DNA of 64,000 nucleotides from contig CALOFM010000053.1 of assembly GCA_942492625.1 (NCBI GenBank), positions 1 to 64,000 on the forward strand. Direction: 5' to 3'. The position numbers and the translations under genes are program-made. Source of the stretch: Thiosymbion sp942492625. GTDB taxonomy: Bacteria; Pseudomonadota; Gammaproteobacteria; Chromatiales; Chromatiaceae. Below are positions 16,120 through 24,896 of the stretch, in pieces. A model generated the notes under the pieces. The model was not told where the DNA came from. It saw nothing but the letters and a program-made list of their open reading frames with translations, and searched no databases. Each line of letters opens with the position of its first letter. Within the stretch, counting starts at the first letter, position 1.

Positions 16120-18498
16120 TCAATCCCTCAGTCTTGCCCCTAGTTCACTTTCGAGCCGCGCCAACACACGGGAAATGGTCTGGTCGACCTCCTGATCCGT
16201 AAGTGTCTGAGAAGATGCTTGCAAAATCAATCCCAAAGCAAGGCTTTTTCGCCCGGAATCTATATTTTGCCCCTGATAGACGTCGAAAAGTACGACTTCC
16301 CGCAGAAGATCCGATGCCTCAGCAGCCACGCAATCGCGAACGAGCTCGAAAGACACCTGCTCATCGACCAGGATGGCCAGATCACGCCGAATGGCCGGGA
16401 ATCGAGACAGGGCTTTGAATGCCGGCAGCCGCCCTTGCTCCAGCTCGGCGAGCGCGATCTCGAACAGGAAGGCGTTTCCGCCGATATCGAGATCCGCCGC
16501 CAGAGCCGGGTGCAGCATGCCAAGCAGGCCCACCATGCGGCTACCGCGCTCTATGCGGGCCGTCTGGCCAGGATGTAGCGCCGGATGCTCGGCGGTGACA
16601 AAGCGGAACTGGTTCGGAGCCCCGGTCAGGCAGAGCACGGACTCCAGGTCGGCCTTGGCACCGTAGAAATCCACCGGCCGTACTTTCATGCCCCATTGCT
16701 CGGGCGCGGAGATACCGACGACCAAGCCGCCGAGCACCGCGTCCTGATTCAGCTCTGGGCCGTCGCGCAGAAAACGCAGCCCGCTCTCGAAGATGCGCAC
16801 CCTCTCCTGCTGACGCGCCTGGTTCTGCCGTGCGGCCTGCAGCAGACCCGGCCAGAGGCTTGTGCGCATTATGGACATGTCAGCGGACAGCGGGTTGGAG
16901 AGGGTCAGGACCTCAGGCTCCGGATCGATGCGCTGCTGCATCTCGGGGCTTACGAAGCTGTAGGTGATCACCTCGTGGTAGCCGCGGGCCACCAGCGCCA
17001 GCTTGGCACGGTCCAGGTCGAAGGCCGTCTCCGGCGGCGCCTTGGTGGTGGCCGCAGAGCTGGCATGGGTGACGGGGACGTTCTCATAGCCGTAGATACG
17101 GCCGATTTCGGCGATCAGGTCCTCTTCGAGCAGCAGGTCGAAACGGTTGCTCGGCGGAACCAGATCCCACCCATCCGCGGTCGAGGTGACCGCCAGACCC
17201 AGCCGCTGGAGGATGTCCACGACCTCGTCGTCCTCGATCTCGATACCCAGCACCTTGCCAATACGCTCCCGGCGCATGCGCAGGGCCCCTAATCGCGGCA
17301 GGTGCTCCTCCGAGCTCATGGAAACGACAGGACCGGGCTCGCCGCCGACGATATCGAGCAGCAACGCCGTCGCACGCTCCACCGCACGGGCCTGAAGCTG
17401 CGGGTCGACGCCGCGCTCGAATCTGTGGGAGGAGTCGGTATGCAACCCGTAGCTGCGCGCATTGCCGCTGATGGCTCGCGGGGAAAAGAACGCGCTCTCC
17501 AGCAGGATGTCGCGGGTACCCTCCCCCACGCCGGTATCGGCTCCGCCCATAATGCCAGCCAGGGCGACGGGCCGCTCCCGGTCGGCGATGACCAGGGTGT
17601 CGTCGCGGAGCTCGATTTCCTCGACGTTGAGCAAGGCGATCCACTCCCCGTTTGCTGCCATCCGCACCCGGATCTCGCCGTCCAGCTTGGCCAGATCGAA
17701 ACTGTGCATGGGTTGGCCGAGCTCCAGGAGCACGTAGTTGGTGACGTCCACCACCGGGCTGATGCTGCGAAGCCCGCTGCGACGCAACCGTTCCTGCATC
17801 CACAGGGGCGTCTCAGCAAAGGGGTCGATGTTGCGGATTACCCGGCACACGTAGCTGGGACAGGCGTGAGGGGCGTCGAGGCGCACCCGGACGCAGTCGT
17901 CGCTCACGGCAGGTATCGGCTCGATGACAGGCCCCTGCACCGGACTGCGGTTGATAACGCCGACTTCTCGGGCCACGCCGGCCAAGCTCAGACAATCCGC
18001 ACGGTCGGGAGTCAGGTCCAGCTCGATGCACTGGTCGTCGAGTGCCAGATAAGTGCGGAAATCCTCCCCGACCGGGGCATCCGCAGGCAAGGGCATAATA
18101 CCCGTGGAGGACTCGGCGAGTCCGAGCTCGGCGGCCGAGCAAATCATACCCAGGGACTCTACGCCGCGTAGCTTGGCACGCTTGATCTTGAAGTCGCCGC
18201 GCAGGCGCGCGCCCACGGTGGCGACCGGGACCTTCATGCCCGCGACCACGTTGGCCGCACCGCAGATGATCTGCAGCGGCTCACCCGTCCCGGCGTCGAC
18301 CCGGCACAGGCGCAGCTTTTCGGCGTCGGGGTGGGGCTCGACGGATTGCACATGGCCCACGACGACGCCGCTGAATTCGGGAGCCGCCGGCTCCACGGCG
18401 TCGACCTCGAGGCCCGCCATGGTCAATTGATCGGCCAGCGCTCGGGTGTCCACATCCGGATTCACCCACTCGCGCAACCATGCCTCACTGAATCGCAT
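16120..18498 (-). CDS. pheT: Phenylalanine-tRNA ligase beta subunit
   Basis: A 792-residue subunit of the alpha2-beta2 enzyme that charges tRNA-Phe. The N-terminus is a tRNA-binding/EMAP-like domain (GHVQSVEPHPDAEKLRLCRV, residues 48-67). It is followed by the B3/B4 editing domain, the B5 domain (RRERIGKVLGIEI), a catalytic-like core and a C-terminal anticodon-binding FDX-ACB domain (FPAIRRDLAILVD). Length is normal (about 795 in E. coli). It follows pheS by 33 bp and precedes ihfA by 4 bp. Confidence 0.98.
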   Translation of the reverse strand: MRFSEAWLREWVNPDVDTRALADQLTMAGLEVDAVEPAAPEFSGVVVGHVQSVEPHPDAEKLRLCRVDAGTGEPLQIICGAANVVAGMKVPVATVGARLRGDFKIKRAKLRGVESLGMICSAAELGLAESSTGIMPLPADAPVGEDFRTYLALDDQCIELDLTPDRADCLSLAGVAREVGVINRSPVQGPVIEPIPAVSDDCVRVRLDAPHACPSYVCRVIRNIDPFAETPLWMQERLRRSGLRSISPVVDVTNYVLLELGQPMHSFDLAKLDGEIRVRMAANGEWIALLNVEEIELRDDTLVIADRERPVALAGIMGGADTGVGEGTRDILLESAFFSPRAISGNARSYGLHTDSSHRFERGVDPQLQARAVERATALLLDIVGGEPGPVVSMSSEEHLPRLGALRMRRERIGKVLGIEIEDDEVVDILQRLGLAVTSTADGWDLVPPSNRFDLLLEEDLIAEIGRIYGYENVPVTHASSAATTKAPPETAFDLDRAKLALVARGYHEVITYSFVSPEMQQRIDPEPEVLTLSNPLSADMSIMRTSLWPGLLQAARQNQARQQERVRIFESGLRFLRDGPELNQDAVLGGLVVGISAPEQWGMKVRPVDFYGAKADLESVLCLTGAPNQFRFVTAEHPALHPGQTARIERGSRMVGLLGMLHPALAADLDIGGNAFLFEIALAELEQGRLPAFKALSRFPAIRRDLAILVDEQVSFELVRDCVAAEASDLLREVVLFDVYQGQNIDSGRKSLALGLILQASSQTLTDQEVDQTISRVLARLESELGARLRD

Positions 18499-18531
18499 CT
18501 CAAGCTGTCCTGTATAATATTTTCTTTATAT

Positions 18532-19563
18532 TCAGGCGAATTGCCTGAGAAACCTAAGGTCATTTTCGAAGTACAGACGGATGTCGTTGATGCCGTAGCG
18601 CAACATCGCCAGGCGCTCCACCCCCATGCCGAAGGCGTACCCCAAATAGCGCTCGGAGTCGATGCCCACGTGTCGGAAGACCTCCGGGTGGATCATCCCG
18701 CAGCCGAGCACCTCCAGCCAGCCCGTTTGCTTACACACGCGGCAGCCGGACCCGTTACAGATGACGCATTGGATATCCACTTCCGCCGAGGGCTCGGTAA
18801 AGGGGAAGTAAGACGGGCGGAAGCGCAGCTCCAGATCACGCTCGAAGAAGTTGTTCAGAAAATCGTAGAGTACGCCCTTGAGGTCGGCGAAGGTCGCCTG
18901 CTCGTCGACCAGGAAGCCCTCCACTTGGTGGAACATGGGCGTGTGGGTCAGGTCCGAGTCACAGCGGTAGACCCGGCCGGGGGCGATGATCCGTAATGGC
19001 GGCCCCTGCTTCTCCATGACCCGGATCTGCACCGGGGAGGTATGGGTGCGCAGAAGCAGGTGCTCGTCAAAGTAGAAGGTATCGTGCATGGCCCGTGCCG
19101 GGTGGTGGGCCGGGATGTTGAGGGCCTCGAAGTTGTGGTAGTCGTCCTCGACCTCCGGTCCCTCCGCGATGCTGAACCCGGCGTTGGCGAACAGCCGCTC
19201 GATTCGCTGCATGGTGCGGGTGACAGGGTGCAGCCCACCGGGCCGCTGGCCACGTCCCGGCAAAGTGACGTCAATGCGCTCGGCGGCGAGCCGTGCCGCC
19301 AGGGCGCCGCGCTCCAGCTCGGACTTACGCGCGTCGATTGCCTCCTGGACCTGCACCTTGGCCTGGTTGATGGCCAGCCCCACACCGGGGCGCTGCTCCT
19401 TGGGAAGCTTCCCGAGCTGCTTAAGCTGAGTAGTGAGAAGGCCACTCTTGCCGAGTTGGCGTACGCGCACCTGGTCCAGGGCGGCCAAGTCTGCCGCCGC
19501 GGCAACCTCCGCCACGGCGTCGTCTCGAAGCTGGTCGATACCGGGTCCAGTTTGTTCGGTCAT
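18532..19563 (-). CDS. pheS: Phenylalanine-tRNA ligase alpha subunit
   Basis: A 343-residue class II synthetase subunit. It has an N-terminal coiled coil, then the catalytic domain with FHQVEGFLVDEQ, SYFPFTEPSAEVD and motif 3 in GYAFGMGVERLAMLRYGI. It forms the active site that makes Phe-AMP and transfers Phe to tRNA. The leader between rplT and pheS carries a terminator-like hairpin and a palindromic element, either of which could attenuate expression. No pheM-like leader peptide was seen. Confidence 0.98.
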   Translation of the reverse strand: MTEQTGPGIDQLRDDAVAEVAAAADLAALDQVRVRQLGKSGLLTTQLKQLGKLPKEQRPGVGLAINQAKVQVQEAIDARKSELERGALAARLAAERIDVTLPGRGQRPGGLHPVTRTMQRIERLFANAGFSIAEGPEVEDDYHNFEALNIPAHHPARAMHDTFYFDEHLLLRTHTSPVQIRVMEKQGPPLRIIAPGRVYRCDSDLTHTPMFHQVEGFLVDEQATFADLKGVLYDFLNNFFERDLELRFRPSYFPFTEPSAEVDIQCVICNGSGCRVCKQTGWLEVLGCGMIHPEVFRHVGIDSERYLGYAFGMGVERLAMLRYGINDIRLYFENDLRFLRQFA

Positions 19564-19596
19564 GTTCTTGTCGATTGTGTTTCGCGAAATAAGACC

Positions 19597-19710
19597 GTAG
19601 GTCGGGTTAGCGAAGCGTAACCCGACGTCCGCGGATTCTGTCCTGCTGCGGCGCGGGTAAGCTCTGCGGAAAAATTCGAGAGCATTGCAGACGCGCCTAA
19701 CCCGACCTGC
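19597..19710. repeat. Palindromic REP/MITE-like element in the pheS leader
   Basis: GTCGGGTTA-GCGAAGCG-TAACCCGAC forms a perfect 9-bp stem at 19601-19626. The inverse of GTAGGTCGGGTTAG recurs at 19697-19710 (CTAACCCGACCTGC), giving an outer inverted repeat of about 114 bp. Similar TAGGTCGGGTTAGCG palindromes are dispersed in gammaproteobacterial genomes. It sits between rplT and pheS on the transcribed side. Confidence 0.75.
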
Positions 19711-19749
19711 GAACTATCTTCTTGCTGCGAATGTCCCCTTCGCAGCAAG

Positions 19750-19777
19750 AAAAAAGGGAAAGACCTCAGCCTTTCCC
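19750..19777 (-). terminator. Rho-independent terminator or attenuator after rplT
   Basis: On the minus strand GGGAAAG pairs with CTTTCCC and is followed by a TTTTTT run (stem at 19756-19777). A second GC-rich hairpin (CACAGGCGG/CCGCCTGTG, 19786-19807) lies directly after the rplT stop. Together they end the infC-rpmI-rplT unit or attenuate read-through into pheS. Confidence 0.8.
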
Positions 19778-19807
19778 TCTTCACGCACAGGCGGCCAGCC
19801 GCCTGTG

Positions 19808-20167
19808 TCAGGCAGCCAGTGCCGCTTTCGCCTGCTCGGCGAGGGCAGCAAACCCATCCTTGTCATCATAGGCGATGTCGGCCAGCACCTTGCGGTCGAC
19901 CTCAATCCCGGCCTGCTTCAGGCCATTGATGAGCCGGCTGTAGGACAAGCCATTCTCGCGGGCGGCCGCATTGATGCGGACGATCCACAGGGAGCGGAAC
20001 TGGCGCTTCTTCTGGCGCCGATCGCGGTAGGCATACTGCCCCGCCTTGATGACGGCTTGCTTGGCAACTCGATAGACCTTGCTGCGGGCACCATAATAGC
20101 CCTTGGCCTCTTTCAGCACCTTTTTGTGACGGGCGTGTGCTGTTACACCGCGTTTTACGCGTGGCAT
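19808..20167 (-). CDS. rplT: 50S ribosomal protein L20
   Basis: A 119-residue basic protein beginning MPRVKRGVTAHARHKKVLK, with FRSLWIVRINAAARENGLSYS and KVLADIAYDD. It is needed for early 50S assembly. In related bacteria L20 also represses rpmI-rplT translation, so autogenous control is likely here. It is 30 bp from rpmI and is followed by tandem hairpins. Confidence 0.98.
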   Translation of the reverse strand: MPRVKRGVTAHARHKKVLKEAKGYYGARSKVYRVAKQAVIKAGQYAYRDRRQKKRQFRSLWIVRINAAARENGLSYSRLINGLKQAGIEVDRKVLADIAYDDKDGFAALAEQAKAALAA

Positions 20168-20197
20168 GGGATTGTCTCCGGATTCTTACCTGTCAAA

Positions 20198-20395
20198 TCA
20201 GCAATAGGGGATCATCCGCTGGGCGGACTTCACATCGGATTTGTGCAGTGTCTTGGGCCCACGCAGATGACGCATCCGTTTGGTAGGCTTCTTTGTCAAT
20301 ATGTGCCGCCGATGTGAGGCGTTGCGTTTGAAGGTTCCGGAGGCGGTGCGCTTGAAGCGCTTCGCCGCCCCGCGATTGGTCTTGAGCTTAGGCAT
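20198..20395 (-). CDS. rpmI: 50S ribosomal protein L35
   Basis: A 65-residue basic protein starting MPKLKTNRGAAKRFKRTASG, with NASHRRHILTKKPTKRMRHLRG (shown in part) typical of L35. It lies between infC and rplT, 34 bp after infC, in the conserved order. Confidence 0.98.
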   Translation of the reverse strand: MPKLKTNRGAAKRFKRTASGTFKRNASHRRHILTKKPTKRMRHLRGPKTLHKSDVKSAQRMIPYC

Positions 20396-20429
20396 TTCTG
20401 AAACTCCGCTATTTCAATTTTCTCTGTTG

Positions 20430-20948
20430 CTACTTCTTTTTGGGGCCCAGGACCATGATCATCTGCCGCCCTTCCATCTGCGGCTGCTGCTCGATGGCAC
20501 TGATCTCGGCAAGATCTCCTTCCACACGCTGGAGCAACTGCAGCCCCAGCTCGCGGTGCGCGTGCTCGCGGCCGCGAAAACGCATGGTGACCTTGGCCTT
20601 ATCCCCATCGTTGAGGAAACGCGTCAGGTTGCGTAGTTTGACCTGATAGTCTCCCTCGTCCGTCCCGGGACGAAACTTGACCTCCTTGACCTGAACCTGC
20701 TTTTGCTTTTTCTTGGCCTCGGATTTCTTTTTCTTCTGATCGAACAGAAACCTTCCGAAATCCATGAGCCGGCAGACCGGTGGCTCCGCATTGGGGACGA
20801 TTTCCACGAGATCCAGTCCCTCGTTCGTTGCCCGTTCCTGGGCATCCGTCAACTTCACGATGCCGACCTGATTACCTTCCGCGTCGATGAGCCTTACCTC
20901 GTAGGCCGTTATTTCGTTATTGACGCGGTTTCTTTTTGGTGCAGCGAT
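20430..20948 (-). CDS. infC: Translation initiation factor IF-3, with rare ATC start codon
   Basis: The IF-3 match runs upstream of the GTG at 20858: KRNRVNNEITAYEVRLID precedes the core. Reading back, the likely start is ATC at 20946-20948, giving MAAPKRNRVNNEI..., with GGAGG eight bases upstream. infC genes are known to use AUU, AUC or AUA so that IF-3 can repress its own translation. The 172-residue protein has the N-domain, lysine-rich linker (QKKKKSEAKKKQKQV) and C-domain (VTMRFRGREHAHRELG). Starting at 20858 would drop 30 conserved residues. IF-3 checks start-codon pairing on the 30S subunit. It is 86 bp from thrS. Confidence 0.95.
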   Translation of the reverse strand: MAAPKRNRVNNEITAYEVRLIDAEGNQVGIVKLTDAQERATNEGLDLVEIVPNAEPPVCRLMDFGRFLFDQKKKKSEAKKKQKQVQVKEVKFRPGTDEGDYQVKLRNLTRFLNDGDKAKVTMRFRGREHAHRELGLQLLQRVEGDLAEISAIEQQPQMEGRQMIMVLGPKKK

Positions 20949-21034
20949 AGCAGGTTCCTCCGAATAGCCAAAAACAAAAACGACCGGCGGCGCAGAAGCC
21001 TTATGCTGTGAGGCTATCCGCGCCGTTCCGGACG

Positions 21035-22951
21035 TCAGTGGGTTCGGCCTGCAACCTCTTCACCAAGACGGAGAATGAAGTCGTCAAGGCCGATGGTGCC
21101 GAGATCCTTGCCCTTGCGGTCACGGACGGAAATCGTCCGGTTGTCGACCTCTCGGTCGCCGACCACCAGCAGGTAAGGCACCTTCTGCAACGTGTGCTCG
21201 CGGATTTTAAAGCCGATCTTCTCGTTTCTCAAGTCCGATTCCACGCGGAAGCCCTTGTCGCGCAAGGCGTTAGCGACCTCTAGCACATAATCCGCCTGGC
21301 GATCGGTGATGTTGAGGACCACCGCCTGCACCGGTGCGAGCCACGGAGGCAACGCGCCGGCGTAGTGCTCGATCAGGATGCCGATGAATCGCTCCAGGGA
21401 GCCGAGGATGGCCCGGTGCAACATGACCGGCACCTTCTTGCTGTTGTCCTCGGCGATGTAGTGTGCGCCCAGTCGATCGGGCATGGAGAAGTCGAGCTGT
21501 ATGGTTCCCAGCTGCCAGACCCGGCTCAGGCAGTCGCGCAGAGAGAACTCGATCTTGGGACCATAGAAGGCGCCCTCCCCCGGCTGGAGCTCCCAATCCA
21601 GACCCTTTTGATTGAGGGCATCCTCCAGGGACTTCTCCGCCTTGCCCCAAACCTCGTCGGCGCCCACGCGCACCTCCGGGCGGGTGGAGAACTTCACCAG
21701 CACCTCTTCGAAGCCGAAGTCCCGGTAGATCTCGAACAGCAGGTCAATGAAGTCCGACACCTCGGACAGAATCTGCCCCTCGGTGCAGAAGATGTGCGCG
21801 TCGTCCTGTACGAAGTTGCGCACGCGCATCAACCCGTGCAGCGTGCCGGAAGGCTCGTTGCGGTGGCAGGAGCCGAACTCCGCCAGGCGCAGGGGCAGGT
21901 CGCGGTAGCTCTTCAGACCATGGTTGTAGATCTGAATGTGCGCCGGACAGTTCATGGGCTTGATGGCGAAGACACGCTCCTCGGACTCTGTCACGAACAT
22001 GTCGTTGCGGAACTTCTCCCAATGCCCGGACTTCTCCCACAGGCTGCGGTCGATGACCTGGGGCGTGTGCACCTCCTGGTAGCCCCTGCCGCGCAGCTTG
22101 TCTCGGATGTACTGCTCCAAGATCAGGTAGATAGTCCAGCCTTTGTCGTGCCAGAAGACCATGCCCGGGGCCTCGTCCTGCGAGTGGAACAAGTCCAGGG
22201 CCTTGCCGATCTTGCGGTGATCGCGCTTCTCGGCCTCTTCGAGCCGGTGCAGGTATGCCTTGAGCTCCTTCTTGTCCCGCCAGGCGGTGCCATAGATGCG
22301 TTGCAGCATCTCGTTGTTGGAGTCGCCGCGCCAATAGGCGCCGGCCACCTTCATCAGCTTGAACCCGCTGCCGAGCTTGGCAGTGTTAGGCAGGTGGGGG
22401 CCGCGGCAGACGTCGAACCAGTCGCCCTGACGGTAGACCGAGACCTCCTCCCCTTCCGGGATAATGTCCTGGATGATCTCGACCTTGTACTGCTCGCCGA
22501 TGCCGCCGAAGACCCGGACCGCCTCCTCCCTGTCCCAGACTTCGCGCTGGATGGACAGGTCGCGCTTGACGATCTCCTTCATGCGTTGCTCGATACGCGT
22601 CAGGTCGTCGGGGGTGAAGGGCTCGTCCCGGGCGAAATCGTAATAAAAGCCGTCCTGGATGGCCGGCCCGATGGTGACCTGGGTGCCAGGGTAGAGCTCC
22701 TGTACCGCCTGGGCCATGACGTGCGCCGCATCGTGACGCAGCAACTCCAAGGCGTCCTCATCCCGATTGGTGACTATGGCGAGCGATGCATCCCGGTCGA
22801 TGACGTACGAGGTATCCACCAGCGCGCCGTCTACGCGGCCGGCCAGGGCGGCCTTGGCAAGACCCGGGCCGATGCAGAGGGCTACATCGTGCACGGAGAC
22901 CGGTCCATCGAACTGCTTACGGGAACCGTCGGGGAGGGTAATCTGGGGCAT
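21035..22951 (-). CDS. thrS: Threonine-tRNA ligase
   Basis: A 638-residue class II synthetase. It has a TGS domain (residues 1-62), an editing domain with HDAAHVMAQAV, and the catalytic core with MNCPAHIQIYNHGLKSYRDL (in part) and HRNEPSGTLHGLMRVR (motif 2). The C-terminal anticodon-binding domain begins around APVQAVVLNITDRQ. It charges tRNA-Thr and removes mischarged Ser. It is the first protein gene of the thrS-infC-rpmI-rplT cluster. An AGGA precedes the start. Confidence 0.98.
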   Translation of the reverse strand: MPQITLPDGSRKQFDGPVSVHDVALCIGPGLAKAALAGRVDGALVDTSYVIDRDASLAIVTNRDEDALELLRHDAAHVMAQAVQELYPGTQVTIGPAIQDGFYYDFARDEPFTPDDLTRIEQRMKEIVKRDLSIQREVWDREEAVRVFGGIGEQYKVEIIQDIIPEGEEVSVYRQGDWFDVCRGPHLPNTAKLGSGFKLMKVAGAYWRGDSNNEMLQRIYGTAWRDKKELKAYLHRLEEAEKRDHRKIGKALDLFHSQDEAPGMVFWHDKGWTIYLILEQYIRDKLRGRGYQEVHTPQVIDRSLWEKSGHWEKFRNDMFVTESEERVFAIKPMNCPAHIQIYNHGLKSYRDLPLRLAEFGSCHRNEPSGTLHGLMRVRNFVQDDAHIFCTEGQILSEVSDFIDLLFEIYRDFGFEEVLVKFSTRPEVRVGADEVWGKAEKSLEDALNQKGLDWELQPGEGAFYGPKIEFSLRDCLSRVWQLGTIQLDFSMPDRLGAHYIAEDNSKKVPVMLHRAILGSLERFIGILIEHYAGALPPWLAPVQAVVLNITDRQADYVLEVANALRDKGFRVESDLRNEKIGFKIREHTLQKVPYLLVVGDREVDNRTISVRDRKGKDLGTIGLDDFILRLGEEVAGRTH

Positions 22952-23097
22952 GATGGGTCCTGCAGATTCAGTGGTGATCCATACGAGAGATCACATGAAA
23001 GGGAAAAGCCATGAAAGGGAAAAGCTGCCAACCCCCAGCGTTCAGCCGCCGGCGAAATCCTGCTGGAGGCTGGTGTCTGGAGGCGGGCAGCTCGGAT

Positions 23098-23174
23098 TGG
23101 TAGGCGCGATTGGACTCGAACCAACGACCCCCACCATGTCAAGGTGGTGCTCTAACCAGCTGAGCTACGCGCCT
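23098..23174 (-). tRNA. tRNA-Val (anticodon GAC)
   Basis: A 77-nt cloverleaf with encoded CCA. The acceptor stem is AGGCGCG/CGCGCCT, the D-arm contains GCTCAGCTGGTTAGAGC, the anticodon stem is CCACC/GGTGG with loop TTGACAT (anticodon GAC), and the T-arm contains GGTTCGAGTCC. It lies upstream of thrS in the same direction. Confidence 0.97.
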
Positions 23175-23301
23175 GTCGTCAAGAGCCGGGAATCATACAT
23201 GCTCCCAAACACCCCGCGCAAGTGTCTCTCGCGACCTGGCTCCCAGTATACTTAACGGACCACCTTGAAACTCCAGCCAACGAGAAGAGCAGATCCCGAA
23301 C

Positions 23302-24828
23302 ATGACCACTATCCGCCAAGAAGACCTGATTCAGAGCATCGCAGACGGCTTTCAGTACATCTCTTACTTCCACCCGAAGGACTATATTCAAGCCCTCGGC
23401 GCAGCCTACGAGGCCGAGGAATCCCCCGCAGCCAAGGACGCCATGGCCCAGATCCTGGTCAACTCCCGGATGTGCGCCGAGGGCCATCGCCCGATCTGCC
23501 AGGACACGGGCATGGGAGTGGTATTTCTGAAGATCGGCATGGATGTGCGCTGGGACGCACAGATGAGCATCCATGACATGGTGAACGAAGGCGTGCGCCG
23601 GGCCTATGCGCACCCGGACAACCTGCTGCGCGCATCCATCGTCTCGCCGCCAATCGGGGAGCGCACGAACACCCGCGACAATACCCCGGCGGTGATTCAC
23701 ATGGAACTGGTGCCCGGCGACAAGGTGGAGGTACAGCTGGCCGCCAAGGGCGGCGGGTCGGAGAACAAGTCCAAGTTCACCATCCTCAACCCCAGCGACA
23801 GCCTGGTGGACTGGGTGCTGCGCACCGTGCCCACCATGGGCGCAGGCTGGTGCCCGCCGGGCATGCTCGGAATGGGCATCGGCGGCTCGGCAGAGAAGGC
23901 CATGCTGCTCGCCAAAGAGTCCTTGATGGAGCACATCGACATCCACGAGCTCAAGGCCCGTGGACCCTCCAGCCCGGTCGAGGAGTTGCGCCTCGAGCTG
24001 TTCGAGAAGGTCAACGCCCTGGGCATCGGCGCGCAAGGCCTCGGTGGCCTCACCACCATCCTCGACTTCAAGATCAAAGAATACCCGACCCACGCGGCCT
24101 CCTTGCCGGTGGCCATCATCCCGAACTGCGCCGCCACCCGGCACGCCCATTTCACCCTGGACGGCAGCGGCCCGGTCAGTCTCGAGCCGCCGAGCCCCGA
24201 CGACTGGCCGGACGTCACCTGGGAGGCGGGCGCAGACGCCAGGCGCGTGGACCTGGACAAGGTCACGCCCCGGGAGATCGCAACCTGGCAGCCGGGTGAC
24301 CGTGTCCTGCTCTCCGGCAAGCTGCTCACCGGGCGAGACGCCGCCCACAAGCGCATCGTCGACATGCTCAACAGCGGCGAGCCCCTGCCGGAGGGCGTGG
24401 ACTTCACCAATCGCTTCATCTACTACGTGGGTCCCGTGGACCCGGTGCGGGACGAGATCGTAGGTCCTGCCGGTCCAACCACCGCCACCCGCATGGACAA
24501 GTTTACCGAGCAGATGCTTGCCGATACGGGCCTGATCGGCATGGTGGGCAAGGCGGAGCGCGGACCCGCCGCCATCGAGGCCATCAAGAAGCACAAGGCG
24601 GTCTATCTCATGGCCGTGGGCGGCGCCGCCTACCTGGTAGCCAAGGCCATCAAGGGCTCCCGCATAGTCGCCTTCGAAGACCTGGGCATGGAGGCTATCC
24701 GCGAATTCGAGGTCAAGGACATGCCGGTGACCGTTGCCGTTGACTCCCGCGGAGAGTCGGTGCACAAGACCGGGCCGGCCGAATGGCGGGCAAAGATCGG
24801 GAAGATACCAGTGGAGGTGGGGGCTTAG
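23302..24828 (+). CDS. Fumarate hydratase, class I (Fe-S dependent)
   Basis: A 508-residue class I fumarase that interconverts fumarate and L-malate in the TCA cycle. The N-terminal alpha-type domain holds the 4Fe-4S cysteines (SRMCAEGHRPICQDTGMG near residue 55-75, IPNCAATRHAHF near 273) and the region GWCPPGMLGMGIGGSAEKA. The C-terminal beta-type domain has GKLLTGRDAAHKRIVD and AVYLMAVGGAAYLVAK. Class I enzymes are oxygen sensitive. The gene starts 127 bp from tRNA-Val on the other strand, and the acuI-like gene follows 68 bp downstream. Confidence 0.95.
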   Translation: MTTIRQEDLIQSIADGFQYISYFHPKDYIQALGAAYEAEESPAAKDAMAQILVNSRMCAEGHRPICQDTGMGVVFLKIGMDVRWDAQMSIHDMVNEGVRRAYAHPDNLLRASIVSPPIGERTNTRDNTPAVIHMELVPGDKVEVQLAAKGGGSENKSKFTILNPSDSLVDWVLRTVPTMGAGWCPPGMLGMGIGGSAEKAMLLAKESLMEHIDIHELKARGPSSPVEELRLELFEKVNALGIGAQGLGGLTTILDFKIKEYPTHAASLPVAIIPNCAATRHAHFTLDGSGPVSLEPPSPDDWPDVTWEAGADARRVDLDKVTPREIATWQPGDRVLLSGKLLTGRDAAHKRIVDMLNSGEPLPEGVDFTNRFIYYVGPVDPVRDEIVGPAGPTTATRMDKFTEQMLADTGLIGMVGKAERGPAAIEAIKKHKAVYLMAVGGAAYLVAKAIKGSRIVAFEDLGMEAIREFEVKDMPVTVAVDSRGESVHKTGPAEWRAKIGKIPVEVGA

Positions 24829-24896
24829 GCGTTTGCCGGCGCGTTTCCTCGATTCCGTGATCCCGGCCGGCGACCGAAAATTCCTGGAGCTGTGTC

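Noticed and set aside
21365..23014. 549-codon open frame opposite thrS
   Set aside because: It is antisense to an intact, well-conserved gene and has no recognisable family.
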